A stretch of DNA of 64,000 bases from Alteripontixanthobacter maritimus (GTDB lineage: Bacteria; Pseudomonadota; Alphaproteobacteria; Sphingomonadales; Sphingomonadaceae), in NCBI RefSeq assembly GCF_003340475.1, contig NZ_QBKA01000002.1, forward strand, positions 1,125,501-1,189,500, in the 5' to 3' direction. Below, in pieces: positions 28,272 to 37,538 of this stretch. Each line of letters begins with the position of its first letter. Position 1 is the first letter of the stretch. The position numbers and the translations under genes are program-made. The notes beneath the pieces were generated by a model. That model did not search any database. It was given only the letters and a program-made list of their open reading frames with translations, and had not been told where the DNA came from.

Positions 28272-29224
28272 CAGCGGATCTGCTTGGCTAGCTTCGCTTC
28301 CCGCGCAGCGCGCATTTGGGCGAAATCGTCTCCGGCGTGATAGCTCGAACGGGTCAGAGGACTGGATGCTACCTGCAGAAAGCCTTTGGCACGTGCGATC
28401 GAACCGAATGCGTCGAACGCCTTTGGTGTGACGAAGTCCTCCACTGCGGCATGTTTCGGTGTCGGCTGCAGGTATTGGCCCATGGTCATGAAGTCGATGT
28501 CGGCGGTGCGCATATCGTCCATCACCTGATGCACTTCGAGCCGCTGCTCACCCAGCCCCAGCATGATGCCGGACTTGGTGAAAATCATCGGATCGTGGCT
28601 CTTCACCTCCTCCAGCAAACGCAGCGACGCATAATATCGCGCGCCCGGACGGATTGTGGGATACAGGCGCGGCACAGTTTCCAGATTGTGGTTGTAGACG
28701 TCGGGACCAGCCTCGCAAATCGCCTCAACCGCGGGACGCATCTTGCCGCGAAAATCGGGGGTCAGAATTTCGATGGTGGTGTTCGGCGTTTCCCGGCGGA
28801 GCGCCTGTATCACCTTGACGAACTGACTGGCCCCGCCATCCGGCAGATCGTCCCGATCCACACTGGTAACCACAATGTGTTGCAGGCCCAGCTTCGCCGC
28901 AGCGGTAGCGGTATGCTCCGGCTCCAGAGGATCGACGATGCGGGGCATTCCGGTCTTCACATTACAGAAGGCGCAGGCCCTCGTGCAGACATCGCCCAGG
29001 ATCATCACCGTGGCGTGCTTCTTGGTCCAGCATTCGCCGATATTGGGACAGGCAGCTTCTTCGCACACGGTGTTGAGGTTCAGCTCGCGCATCAATTTGC
29101 GCGTATCGTGATACCCTTCGCTGACCGGCGCCTTTACGCGAATCCAGTCCGGCTTACGCTGGCGGGCGGGCCGTTCTGAGTTGGGGCGTTGCGCGGTCGG
29201 CGGAGTAGACGAAAGGTCGTTCAT
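28271..29224 (-). CDS. lipA: Lipoyl synthase
   Basis: Radical SAM enzyme inserting two sulfurs into octanoyl groups on lipoyl domains, such as the one on PdhB in this window. The two iron-sulfur sites are visible: the auxiliary cluster motif [12 protein letters not shown] (about residues 53-64) and the radical [13 protein letters not shown] (about 79-88). The closing [14 protein letters not shown] carries the conserved terminal serine. ATG 29224 is chosen; an in-frame ATG 9 bases upstream also exists. About 317 residues, standard length. Confidence 0.96.
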   Translation of the reverse strand: MNDLSSTPPTAQRPNSERPARQRKPDWIRVKAPVSEGYHDTRKLMRELNLNTVCEEAACPNIGECWTKKHATVMILGDVCTRACAFCNVKTGMPRIVDPLEPEHTATAAAKLGLQHIVVTSVDRDDLPDGGASQFVKVIQALRRETPNTTIEILTPDFRGKMRPAVEAICEAGPDVYNHNLETVPRLYPTIRPGARYYASLRLLEEVKSHDPMIFTKSGIMLGLGEQRLEVHQVMDDMRTADIDFMTMGQYLQPTPKHAAVEDFVTPKAFDAFGSIARAKGFLQVASSPLTRSSYHAGDDFAQMRAAREAKLAKQIR

Positions 29225-29395
29225 GCGCCCCATTTAGGCGGCGTCCGTCCTGCCCGCAAGCGGCGTGCATTGCGATCTTGAGTTGATTACGGACGCGGCA
29301 CTGCAAAACCCCTGCGCTCTACCCAGGCGCAATCCTTCAACAGGGGCGGACCGGCGGACATTGCCCGCGCGCCACGACCACGATAGGTCGGCGTT

Positions 29396-30376
29396 ATGGA
29401 ATCGACCGCGATGCAAACGCTGACTTCACCTGTGGTGCTGTTCTTTGTACTCGGCTTCCTTGCCGCCGTGGTTCGGTCCGATCTCAGCATCCCTGAACAA
29501 TTCGCCAAGGCGATGTCGATCTATCTGATGATCGCAATCGGTTTGAAAGGTGGCGTCGAGATCGCCCAGACCGGGCTGGATGCACAGGTTTTGTCGGCAG
29601 CGGCTGCCGGTATCGGACTGTCCTTCCTCATTCCATTTGCAGTGTTTGCCGTACTGCGCGCAGTCAGCACCGATGCCATCAACGCAGGCGCGATAGCAGC
29701 CCATTACGGCTCGGTCAGTGTGGTCACATTCGTCACGGCGGTGGAGCTTTACCGGTCCAGCGGGCTGGACAGCGATGGCTTCATGGTTGGGGTTATGGCC
29801 TTGATGGAGACGCCAGCAATTATTACCGGCCTGCTGCTTGCCCGCCGGTTCGGCGGCAGCGATACCGCCAACACTGCTGCCACGTCCCGACCGGGCGGTG
29901 GCCTGGCGCATGAAGTGCTCACCAACGCTTCCGTCATCTTGCTCCTCGGGGCATTCGCGGTCGGCTGGATTATCGGCCCTGCCGCCTATGAGCCGGTGTC
30001 GCCGCTGTTCACCGGTCTGTTCAAGGGCGTGTTGTGTGTGTTCCTACTCGATATGGGCCTGGTCGCCGCCCGGCGGTTGTTCGAAACGCGTGCACTGACG
30101 GCGAAGCTGGTTGCGGTCGCTATCGGCTTTCCCATTGTGAATGGTGCAATCGGTGTCGCTATCGGTACGCTGGTCGGGTTAAATGTCGCGAACAGTGCAG
30201 TGCTAGGCGTACTGGCTGCCAGCGCATCCTATATTGCGGTGCCCGCCGCCATGCGCCTGTCGCTGCCCGAGGCCAATCCGGGCGTATCGCTCGCCATGTC
30301 GCTGGGTGTGACCTTCCCCTTCAACATCGTCGTCGGCATCCCGTTATTTGCCGCGATGGCAAACATGCTGGGCTGA
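29396..30376 (+). CDS. SbtA-like sodium-dependent bicarbonate transporter (DUF897)
   Basis: 326 residues with about ten membrane helices in two inverted halves. The start SPVVLFFVLGFLAAVVRSDL, the LMIAIGLKGGVEIA segment and the central HYGSVSVVTFVTA are hallmarks of the SbtA/DUF897 permease family. In cyanobacteria SbtA imports bicarbonate with sodium and is bound by the PII-like SbtB. Here it is followed by a small PII-like gene and a beta-carbonic anhydrase with only a 3-base gap and a TGATG overlap. Bicarbonate as substrate is inferred from family and neighbours. Confidence 0.85.
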   Translation: MESTAMQTLTSPVVLFFVLGFLAAVVRSDLSIPEQFAKAMSIYLMIAIGLKGGVEIAQTGLDAQVLSAAAAGIGLSFLIPFAVFAVLRAVSTDAINAGAIAAHYGSVSVVTFVTAVELYRSSGLDSDGFMVGVMALMETPAIITGLLLARRFGGSDTANTAATSRPGGGLAHEVLTNASVILLLGAFAVGWIIGPAAYEPVSPLFTGLFKGVLCVFLLDMGLVAARRLFETRALTAKLVAVAIGFPIVNGAIGVAIGTLVGLNVANSAVLGVLAASASYIAVPAAMRLSLPEANPGVSLAMSLGVTFPFNIVVGIPLFAAMANMLG

Positions 30377-30379
30377 CCG

Positions 30380-30694
30380 ATGCCGGATACCGTAACCCGC
30401 AAACGCCTTGAGATACTTGCCGACACGGCGTTGTTGCCGCGCGTGGTCGAGATGATCGAGCGCAGCGGTATTTCCGGATACAGCATCGTGCGGGTGGCGG
30501 CGGGAGGATCGCGTGCATCCGGCAAATGGAGTTCCGACGATTTTACCGGAGCCTCGGCCAAATCGATCGTGATCGCGCTCGCTTCCGCTGAAAAAGCCGA
30601 AGCACTGACTACCGAGATCGCCCCGCTGCTGACATCGCAGGGGTTCCTGCTCACGATAGGTGACGTCGAGGTCGTGCGCGGGGAGCGTTTCTGA
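30380..30694 (+). CDS. PII-like small regulatory protein, SbtB-type
   Basis: 104 residues, the size of a PII/ferredoxin-like fold protein. It opens with a strand (KRLEILADTALLPRVVEMIE) and a mobile loop-like region (AAGGSRASGKW), and ends with a strand GDVEVVRGERF, resembling PII-like proteins encoded next to DUF897/SbtA permeases. Those proteins bind adenine nucleotides and gate the transporter. It begins 3 bases after the permease stop and overlaps the carbonic anhydrase start (TGATG), so all three are surely co-translated. No uridylylation tyrosine motif of classical GlnB is seen. Confidence 0.78.
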   Translation: MPDTVTRKRLEILADTALLPRVVEMIERSGISGYSIVRVAAGGSRASGKWSSDDFTGASAKSIVIALASAEKAEALTTEIAPLLTSQGFLLTIGDVEVVRGERF

Positions 30695-31332
30695 TGCCTG
30701 AGTTTTCCAGGCTGGTCGAAGGGTACAGGCGCTTCCGTACAACGATCTATCCAGCGCAGCGTGAACGGTTCGACCAGCTCGCGCTGACGGGCCAGAAACC
30801 GGAACTGATGGTCATCGCCTGCTCCGACAGCAGAGTGGATCCAGCCCAGGTGTTCGATGTGAACCCGGGCCAGATATTCGTCGTCCGTAATGTCGCTGCC
30901 CTGGTGCCGCCTTACGAAACCACGCCCGGGCTGCACGGGGTTTCCGCAGCAGTGGAGTTTGCCGTGCAGGTGCTGGGCGTAAAGCAGATCGTGGTTCTGG
31001 GCCATGGCCGGTGCGGTGGCTGCCGGGCTGCGCTGACCGGGTCGCTGGACGGAAACGCGCCGGGCGAAGGTGGTTTCGTGGCGAACTGGATCAGTCTCCT
31101 GCGGCCTGCCGGAAGGGCCGTCGGCGACGCGCTGGGAACCGAAGGGCGCGAGGCAGAGCAGGCAATGGAACAGGCCGCAGTCAAAATCAGCATCGACAAT
31201 TTGCGCAGTTTCCCATTCGTGGCGGAGAAAGAAGCCGCCGGGTCGCTCGTGTTGCGCGGCGCACATTTTGCGATTGCCGATGGCGAGCTTGCTGTCCTCG
31301 ACAATGCATCAGGTATATTCGCACCAGCTTGA
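30694..31332 (+). CDS. Beta-class carbonic anhydrase
   Basis: 212 residues. Zinc-site motifs are complete: CSDSRVDP (Cys and the Asp-Arg dyad, about residues 43-50) and GHGRCGG (His and Cys, about 102-108). ARNIANxxPP-like VRNVAALVPPYE and GVSAAVEFAV are also present. It interconverts CO2 and bicarbonate; linked to an SbtA-like permease and a PII-like protein it forms a compact inorganic-carbon operon. Cytosolic, no signal peptide. The TGATG overlap with the upstream gene supports ATG 30694. Confidence 0.95.
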   Translation: MPEFSRLVEGYRRFRTTIYPAQRERFDQLALTGQKPELMVIACSDSRVDPAQVFDVNPGQIFVVRNVAALVPPYETTPGLHGVSAAVEFAVQVLGVKQIVVLGHGRCGGCRAALTGSLDGNAPGEGGFVANWISLLRPAGRAVGDALGTEGREAEQAMEQAAVKISIDNLRSFPFVAEKEAAGSLVLRGAHFAIADGELAVLDNASGIFAPA

Positions 31333-31377
31333 ACAGCGCCGCCCGGCCCTGAGCCTGCAATTATTGGAAAAATATCC

Positions 31378-32094
31378 ATGTCCGACCAGACCCTGAAGAA
31401 CATCGCCCTGCTGATAGATGCGGACAATACCACACCGCAGGGGATCGATCCGGTGCTGACCGTCATGGCAGAACTGGGTCAGGTCAATATCCGGCGCGCC
31501 TACGGCAATTTCGCCAAGGACAACCTCGCCCGCTGGGACAAGATCACCAACAAGTTCGGCATTCGTCCACAGCAGCAATTCGATGTGTCAAAGGGCAAGA
31601 ACGCCACCGACATGGCAATGACTATCGATGCAATAGACCTGTTGTATCAGGGCAAAGTGGACGGGTTTGGCCTGATGACCTCGGACAGCGATTTTACACC
31701 GCTCGTCACACGCTTGAGGCAGGACGGCATCGTGGTTTACGGTTTTGGGGAGAACAAGACGCCTGCTGCCTTCAAGGCAGTTTGCACACGCTTCATCGAT
31801 ATCAGCCAATTGATCGCAAACACCCGCGATGATCCCGAAGATGGCTATGCAGATCGCCGCGCGACGGATGATGACGATCTCATGGATCTCATTGGCGCGG
31901 CATTCAAAGAGGCTGACCGGGACGAAAACGGCTTTGCCCGGTTGCAACAAGTGGGCCAGATCGCCGGCAACAGATCCAGCTTCGACGTGCGCAATTACGG
32001 TTACAAGAACTTGTCCGAACTGTTTGAATCCCTAGCGAACTTCAAAATTGAACGGCGAGACGGCAACCAGGTTTATGTGAAACGGATGCGATAG
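31378..32094 (+). CDS. NYN-domain putative RNase with LOTUS/OST-HTH domain
   Basis: 238 residues. Residues about 8-150 form a NYN/PIN-like nuclease domain: the acidic residues ALLIDADN (Asp14-16), KNATDMAMTIDAIDLL and GLMTSDSDFTPLV mark the metal site. Residues about 165-236 (LMDLIGAAFKEADRDENGFARLQQVG ... GYKNLSELFES) match an OST-HTH/LOTUS RNA-binding domain. The fusion is common in bacteria (LabA/YacP-like relatives) but its substrate is poorly known. It stands alone as a transcription unit, 45 bases after the carbonic anhydrase, and ends at a bidirectional terminator. Confidence 0.85.
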   Translation: MSDQTLKNIALLIDADNTTPQGIDPVLTVMAELGQVNIRRAYGNFAKDNLARWDKITNKFGIRPQQQFDVSKGKNATDMAMTIDAIDLLYQGKVDGFGLMTSDSDFTPLVTRLRQDGIVVYGFGENKTPAAFKAVCTRFIDISQLIANTRDDPEDGYADRRATDDDDLMDLIGAAFKEADRDENGFARLQQVGQIAGNRSSFDVRNYGYKNLSELFESLANFKIERRDGNQVYVKRMR

Positions 32095-32120
32095 TAACGC
32101 CAGCCCAAGCGTACCCAACC

Positions 32121-32170
32121 AAAAGCAAAACGGCGCGAACTATAATACCGTTCACGCCGTTTCGTTTCAT
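32121..32170. terminator. Bidirectional terminator between convergent genes
   Basis: Arms AAACGGCG (32128-32135) and CGCCGTTT (32155-32162), extended inward by GAAC/GTTC, form a strong hairpin. T-rich runs follow on both strands (CGTTTCATT on +, TTTTGCTTTTGG on -). It lies between the convergent NYN gene and the TPR gene, so it can end both transcripts. Confidence 0.75.
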
Positions 32171-32184
32171 TCATCGCTGCGCTG

Positions 32185-33525
32185 TTACAGCGCATCCTCG
32201 GTCGCCGCCGCTGCAGGCGTGCCGCCCGCTTCCTGCGCAGCATATGCGCCCCACAGGCGGGCGATTGCCTTGCGCGCACCTTCGACCTTGGCAAACGTTT
32301 CGTTTGCGCCGGAAACGTCGCCCTGGTCGAGCTGTGCGATACCCAGGCGCGTCAAGACACGCGGCGTATCGACGCCGGGTCGGGTGAGTGCCAAACGGTA
32401 ATACTCTTCCGCTTTGGCTGGCCGACCCATCCCGAGCAGGACGTCTCCCGCCGACGTAACGAGCGTCGCCTTGGAGCCAGCTTTGCGCGCATCTGCTTCC
32501 AGACCCGCCAGTTCGGATTTGTCGATCTTCATCCGGCGATCGGATTCAGCCAGCACGTCCATTACCAGCGTATCGTCATTCCGCAGAAGCCCTGCGGCAA
32601 CGCCTTGCTTTGCCACCCGGTTTACTTCCGAGGCTTGGCGCAACGTGTCGGCCGCAACAATGTAATCGATGTAGTCACGTTCGGTACGAAGGCTGTCGGT
32701 ACGAGCGGCCAGACGCATCAGGTCCAGTAGCTCCGGCTTGTCGTAATTGCCATAATTGCGTTGAATAGCGATCGCATCACCCCAAGCTTCGGTCGAGGGG
32801 TAGTAACGCACCATATACTCGGTAAATTCGGTGGCATCGTCCACCAGATCAGCTTGCATGGCGATCGTCCGCGCCCGCAGGATCGTCTCACGATCGAGGG
32901 TCTGACCTGCAGCAATCCGGTCATTGATCCGCTTGCGATAGAATTCCAGCGCCTTGGGGAATTCCTGCGAACCGACATAGCTTTCCGCGATCAGCATTTC
33001 GGGATCGTTTTCCGTATACCCGCCATCGAGCGCGCGTTGGTAATATGTTCGCGCTCCTGCAAAGTCTTTCGCACGATATGCGTTCTGGCCAGCCAGAAAA
33101 TTCAGCTGCGCCGTTCGCTCAGACGTTGCCTTCCCGCTTTCCAGCTCCATGGTAAGGCCCTGCTTCTGCATGGCCTCATCACCGGAAATCACGCCGATAT
33201 TATATACCAGCGAGCCTGCGGCCTTTTTGTCGTCGGGGGTAGTCGAGGCAGCAACCAGTGCTGGGATCTGAGGAGCCAAGGCCGCACGGTTATCCGGCGC
33301 TTCGTTGTAGGATTTGGCAATCGGCGCATACAGTTCGCGAAACTCGTCGGAATACTCCGGCGCATCAGCCTTCTTGTCGTCTTTCTTGTTTTTCTTCTGC
33401 GCTGCATAAGCCGGTTCGGCAAAACCGGTCGCGGCAACAGCCAATCCGGTAGCCAAAGCCAAGGCCATCACGATGTGCGATCCGCTGCGCTTGCGACGGT
33501 TCAGGCGAATTGTGTTCGATTTCAT
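32185..33525 (-). CDS. Periplasmic tetratricopeptide-repeat protein
   Basis: 446 residues. A long twin-basic-like N-terminus (KSNTIRLNRRKRSGSH) precedes a hydrophobic core and a cleavage region at AYAAQ (residue about 42), so it is exported. A Lys/Asp-rich linker follows, then helical repeats; TPR signatures are clear at about 125-190 (QLNFLAGQNAYRAKDFAGAR, YYQRALDGGY, ESYVGSQEFPKALEFYRKRI) and 365-425 (DVLLGMGRPAKAEEYYRLAL, LGIAQLDQGDVSGANETFAK). A scaffold role in the envelope is inferred. The ATG has a good GGGAGA site. Its upstream region carries three consecutive palindromes (33555-33595). Confidence 0.75.
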   Translation of the reverse strand: MKSNTIRLNRRKRSGSHIVMALALATGLAVAATGFAEPAYAAQKKNKKDDKKADAPEYSDEFRELYAPIAKSYNEAPDNRAALAPQIPALVAASTTPDDKKAAGSLVYNIGVISGDEAMQKQGLTMELESGKATSERTAQLNFLAGQNAYRAKDFAGARTYYQRALDGGYTENDPEMLIAESYVGSQEFPKALEFYRKRINDRIAAGQTLDRETILRARTIAMQADLVDDATEFTEYMVRYYPSTEAWGDAIAIQRNYGNYDKPELLDLMRLAARTDSLRTERDYIDYIVAADTLRQASEVNRVAKQGVAAGLLRNDDTLVMDVLAESDRRMKIDKSELAGLEADARKAGSKATLVTSAGDVLLGMGRPAKAEEYYRLALTRPGVDTPRVLTRLGIAQLDQGDVSGANETFAKVEGARKAIARLWGAYAAQEAGGTPAAAATEDAL

Positions 33526-33554
33526 GCGAGTATCTCCCTGAAAATCATACAGTT

Positions 33555-33595
33555 CCAGATCGATCTGGCTACCATATGGTAGCCGGACAATCCGG
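33555..33595. promoter_or_regulatory. Three consecutive inverted repeats upstream of the TPR gene
   Basis: CCAGATCGATCTGG (33555-33568) and GGCTACCATATGGTAGCC (33567-33584) are both perfect palindromes that share two bases, followed at once by CCGGA-CAA-TCCGG (33583-33595). They sit 30-70 bases upstream of the TPR gene start at 33525, where a promoter and operators would be expected; gyrA lies on the other side about 300 bases away. Binding protein unknown; dimeric regulators are the natural candidates. Confidence 0.55.
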
Positions 33596-33897
33596 ACGTT
33601 CGATAGTTAAACGCGCGGGAAGCGAGTTAGGTTTCTGAAGCTGCGCCACCCGTTCGAAAAATTTTCCAGCGAGTTACCGCCGGGTTGATCGTAGTCCTAC
33701 AGCCGCATCGCTGAACCGGGTTTGAATGTGGCCGGACAAGCCCCTGTACCCCTAGTTTGCAACGGATTCGGGTAATGTGTGGAAAAGCGCGCTGTTATGC
33801 GGGTTGCACCGGCCAAATTGCTGGCCGGTACGGTGCTTTTGCCCTACAGCTATTGCACCTTGGGCCATGCGCCCGCCAGTAGCCCCACAGGCCCAAT
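33596..33897. other. Intergenic region upstream of gyrA
   Basis: About 300 bases between the divergent TPR gene and gyrA. I see no convincing open frame on either strand. It must hold the gyrA promoter, but no confident -35/-10 pair could be assigned by eye. Confidence 0.4.
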
Positions 33898-36732
33898 TTG
33901 ACCGATCAGACAGAAACCATGACTCCCCCCTCCCCCTCCGGCGATTTTGGCCGGATCGACATCGTGGAGGAAATGAAGACAAGCTATCTCGATTACGCGA
34001 TGAGCGTGATTGTCAGCCGGGCGCTACCTGACATTCGCGATGGTCTGAAACCGGTCCACCGGCGCATCCTGTTCGCAAGTCAGGAAGGCGGTTTCGTCGC
34101 CGGTCGACCCTATCGGAAATCCGCCAAGATCGTCGGTGACGTGATGGGTAACTACCACCCCCATGGCGACAGCGCGATCTACGATGCGCTCGCCCGCATG
34201 ACGCAGGACTGGTCGCTGCGCGTGCCGTTGGTCGATGGTCAGGGTAATTTCGGTTCGATGGACCCAGATCCGCCCGCTTCGATGCGGTATACCGAGGCGA
34301 AACTGGCGAAAGTCGCCAATTCACTGCTCGACGATCTCGACAAGGACACGGTCGATTTCGCGGATAATTACGATGGCTCGCGGCGCGAACCCACGGTTCT
34401 GCCTGCGCGCTTCCCCAACCTGCTGGTAAACGGCGCGGGCGGTATTGCCGTCGGCATGGCCACCAACATTCCGCCGCACAATCTGGGTGAGGTAATCGAT
34501 GGCTGCTTCGCCTATATGGACGATCCCGCGATCAGTTCAGAAGAGCTGTTCGAGATTATTCCGGGGCCGGATTTCCCGACTTCGCCATTGATCCTCGGAC
34601 AGTCCGGTGCGCGGTCCGCATATACCACCGGCCGCGGCTCGATCCTGATGCGCGCCCGGCACGAGGTCGAGCAGCGCAAGGGTGACCGCGAAAGCATCGT
34701 GCTCACCTCGATCCCGTTTCAGGTCGGCAAGAACAACCTGGTCGAAAAAATTGCCGATGCCGCCAAAGAAAAACGGATCGAAGGCATTTCCGACATTCGA
34801 GACGAATCCAGTCGCGAAGGTATGCGTGTCGTCGTCGACTTGAAACGCGATGCCTCGCCCGAAGTCGTGCTGAACCAGATCTGGCGTTACAGCCCGGCGC
34901 AAGCCAGCTTCCCGGCCAATATGCTTGCCATCCGCGGCGGGCGCCCGGAAGTGTTCACCCTGCGCGATGTCATTCAGGCGTTCATCGGTTTTCGCGAGGA
35001 AGTCATTACGCGCCGTACCAAGTTCGAATTGAACAAGGCGCGGGACCGGGCGCACATTTTGCTCGGGTTGGTGGTCGCGGTTTCCAATCTGGACGAGGTT
35101 GTGAAAATCATCCGCGGCGCGCCAAATCCGGCAGCGGCCCGGGCGAGCCTTGTCGCGCGCAAATGGCCGATTGGCGATATCGCCCAGTATATCCGGCTGG
35201 TTGAGGCTATCGAACCCAGCGCCGATCAGGAAGGCGGTACCTACAGCCTGTCCGACCGGCAGGTTAAGGCGATCCTGGAGCTGCGTCTCCACCGTCTGAC
35301 GGCGCTTGGCCGGGATGAAATTGGTGACGAGTTGAAAGAACTCTCGGTCGCTATCGAGGAATATCTCGCAATCCTTAGCGACCGGGTCAAACTCTATGGC
35401 GTTATGCGCGAAGAACTGCAGGAAATTCGCGATAATTACGCGACGCCGCGCCTCAGCGAAATTGCGCCTGCCTGGGACGGGTTGGACGATGAGGACCTGA
35501 TCGAACGCGACGAGATGGTCGTGACGGTAACGCATAGCGGCTATATCAAGCGCACGCCGCTTTCCACTTTCCGCGCCCAGAACCGTGGCGGCAAGGGCCG
35601 CGCCGGCATGGCGACGAAGGAAGAGGATGCCATCGTCGAACTGTTCGTTACCAGCACGCACAATCCCGTGCTGTTCTTTTCGAACACCGGCCGCGTCTAT
35701 CGTCACAAGGTCTGGAAACTGCCCGAAGGCGGCCCGCAAACCAAAGGGCGCCCGATGATCAACATCCTGCCGCTCGACAAAGACGAGACGATAACCAACG
35801 TCCTGCCGCTACCGGAAGACGAAGCCGACTGGGATGCGCTGCATATCGTGTTCGCCACCTCGCAGGGCATGATCCGGCGTAACTCGATGGCAGCTTTCAC
35901 CAACGTGCCCACCGCCGGGAAATACGCCATGGGCTTCGTCGAAGGTAGCGGCGATAAGCTGATCGGCGTGAAGCTGATATCCGAAGGGCAAGATGTCTTC
36001 CTCGCAACCAAGGCGGGTAAGGCCATCCGTTTCTCGGCCACCGACGCGCGCGAAACCAAGAGCCGCACCGGTATTGGCGTACGCGGCATGAGCCTTGCCA
36101 AGGATGACGAGGTCATCTCCGTCGCGACGCTCGACGATGTTGATGTGTCGGTGGAGGAACGCGAACAGTATCTGCGCGCCGCCCAATGGAAAGCGAACGA
36201 GGCGGTGTCTGACCTGCCTCCGGAACGGATGGAGGAACTGGCCGAGCGCGAACAGTTTATCATCACAGTGTCCGCCAATGGCTATGGCAAGATTTCCAGC
36301 TCCTACGATTACCGGCAGGCGAAGCGTGGCGGTCAGGGGATCGCCAATACCAGCCTCGATGCGCGCCATGTGGAACGTAACGGGGCGATTGTCGCCAGCT
36401 TCTCCGTCAGTACCGGTGACGAGCTGATGCTTGTGACCGATCAGGCCAAACTCATCCGTATCCCCATCGCGCTGCGCGAAGGCGCGGAAGATGTCGACGA
36501 GGAAGGTGGCTTGTTCATTCGCAGCCGTGGGTCTGCCGGACTCGGACTGTTCAAGGTATCGAAGGGCGAAAAGGTGGTTTCAGCCGTACGCATCGATGAA
36601 CAGGAAGAGCCGGAAAACGAAGCGGAAGAGGCGATCGTCGAGGAAATCGTCGGCCGCGAGACGGAAGAAACCGTGCCGCACACCACCGCCGACCGGGACG
36701 ACAATTTGGCGGGAGAGCCGGACGCTTCGTGA
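33898..36732 (+). CDS. gyrA: DNA gyrase subunit A
   Basis: ATP-dependent negative supercoiling of DNA, as GyrA2GyrB2. 944 residues from TTG 33898 (an ATG at 33919 is an alternative; both have weak ribosome sites). Catalytic Tyr131 lies in SMRYTEAKL. The quinolone-resistance region reads [15 protein letters not shown] with Ser92 and Asp96 at the positions of E. coli Ser83 and Asp87, the drug-sensitive residues. The C-terminal beta-pinwheel starts near residue 540; the gyrase box is QNRGGKG. A Glu-rich acidic tail (about 900-944) closes the protein. GyrA rather than ParC because of length and the box. Confidence 0.96.
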   Translation: MTDQTETMTPPSPSGDFGRIDIVEEMKTSYLDYAMSVIVSRALPDIRDGLKPVHRRILFASQEGGFVAGRPYRKSAKIVGDVMGNYHPHGDSAIYDALARMTQDWSLRVPLVDGQGNFGSMDPDPPASMRYTEAKLAKVANSLLDDLDKDTVDFADNYDGSRREPTVLPARFPNLLVNGAGGIAVGMATNIPPHNLGEVIDGCFAYMDDPAISSEELFEIIPGPDFPTSPLILGQSGARSAYTTGRGSILMRARHEVEQRKGDRESIVLTSIPFQVGKNNLVEKIADAAKEKRIEGISDIRDESSREGMRVVVDLKRDASPEVVLNQIWRYSPAQASFPANMLAIRGGRPEVFTLRDVIQAFIGFREEVITRRTKFELNKARDRAHILLGLVVAVSNLDEVVKIIRGAPNPAAARASLVARKWPIGDIAQYIRLVEAIEPSADQEGGTYSLSDRQVKAILELRLHRLTALGRDEIGDELKELSVAIEEYLAILSDRVKLYGVMREELQEIRDNYATPRLSEIAPAWDGLDDEDLIERDEMVVTVTHSGYIKRTPLSTFRAQNRGGKGRAGMATKEEDAIVELFVTSTHNPVLFFSNTGRVYRHKVWKLPEGGPQTKGRPMINILPLDKDETITNVLPLPEDEADWDALHIVFATSQGMIRRNSMAAFTNVPTAGKYAMGFVEGSGDKLIGVKLISEGQDVFLATKAGKAIRFSATDARETKSRTGIGVRGMSLAKDDEVISVATLDDVDVSVEEREQYLRAAQWKANEAVSDLPPERMEELAEREQFIITVSANGYGKISSSYDYRQAKRGGQGIANTSLDARHVERNGAIVASFSVSTGDELMLVTDQAKLIRIPIALREGAEDVDEEGGLFIRSRGSAGLGLFKVSKGEKVVSAVRIDEQEEPENEAEEAIVEEIVGRETEETVPHTTADRDDNLAGEPDAS

Positions 36733-36760
36733 CAATCAGAAGTTGGGCAAACTACGCGTT

Positions 36761-36786
36761 GGCTTGACACTAGCGGGGCTCAAGCC
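36761..36786. terminator. Possible hairpin terminator between gyrA and the convergent membrane gene
   Basis: GGCTTGA (36761-36767) and TCAAGCC (36780-36786) form a 7-bp stem around a 12-base loop, overlapping the stop codon of the - strand gene. There is no clear T-run, so a terminator role is uncertain. Confidence 0.35.
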
Positions 36787-37412
36787 GCGCGCGGACGATC
36801 TCGGATATATCGCTGCACCACGCCGGTAGCGATCATGAAATGTCCGACATAAACGAGCGGCCAATGCAGCAAGGCATAGGTGCGCGCTGTTTCGATTGTG
36901 ACCGGTAGGATAAACGGCAACAGATAGGCTATTACTAGCATCAGCGCGCCGGGTACCACACGCCAGCGCGGGAAGTTGCCGGCCCACGCAGCAGCGCTCA
37001 CGCCGCCTATCAGCAGCGCCGCAATCGCTGGCTCCAGTCCGCCGAACAGCATCGCCAAAACGGCTGGCCCAATGGTGAGTACCGTGGCCACACCTTTGTC
37101 CAGCTCTGACAAGGACGTTCGCCGCTCCTGCAAAAACAGACCCAGCGTGCAGAACAATGCCGCCAGAAACAGAAGCTGCGCGATCTGCCCAGATATCGTC
37201 CAGAAGAGCATGGACGCAGCAGACAGCATGGCTGCCGCGGCTACCAATCTAGCAGGTTGCGCATCGCTCCAATGCCATGCGTAAATCCCCAACAGCACGA
37301 TCGAGCCGAGCTGCACAAGCAAGCCGAACAGGCCGGGCAGGATTTGCGGCGGCGCCAGCCAGGCCAGCACGGCGAGCGCCAGACTTCCCAGCAGGTATGG
37401 TCGTTTGTTCAT
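36780..37412 (-). CDS. Multi-pass membrane protein, possibly YhhN/lysoplasmalogenase-like
   Basis: 210 residues with seven or eight hydrophobic helices over nearly the whole length. The length, helix number and the closing segment ([23 protein letters not shown]) are reminiscent of the YhhN/TMEM86 family, whose members hydrolyse lysoplasmalogens, but the diagnostic GD and aspartate motifs are not clear to me. ATG 37412 gives the N-terminus [18 protein letters not shown]; an ATG 18 bases upstream is also in frame. It converges on gyrA and is divergent from trmFO. Function is open. Confidence 0.5.
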   Translation of the reverse strand: MNKRPYLLGSLALAVLAWLAPPQILPGLFGLLVQLGSIVLLGIYAWHWSDAQPARLVAAAAMLSAASMLFWTISGQIAQLLFLAALFCTLGLFLQERRTSLSELDKGVATVLTIGPAVLAMLFGGLEPAIAALLIGGVSAAAWAGNFPRWRVVPGALMLVIAYLLPFILPVTIETARTYALLHWPLVYVGHFMIATGVVQRYIRDRPRAA

Positions 37413-37538
37413 AAGGGCGCGCTTGGGCATCGGGCCGTGTTACCGGAGCGCGCCTGTTTGGCAAGGTGCGTAGCTGACGCCGCGTGTCCCCCGCTGCAAA
37501 CTTGGCAAGCGCACCCATCGCTTCTAGATGCTGACCCG

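Noticed and set aside
37257-37538. N-terminal extension of TrmFO
   Set aside because: The extra residues are out of family and antisense to the membrane-protein gene; the FAD motif is at the normal distance from ATG 37539.
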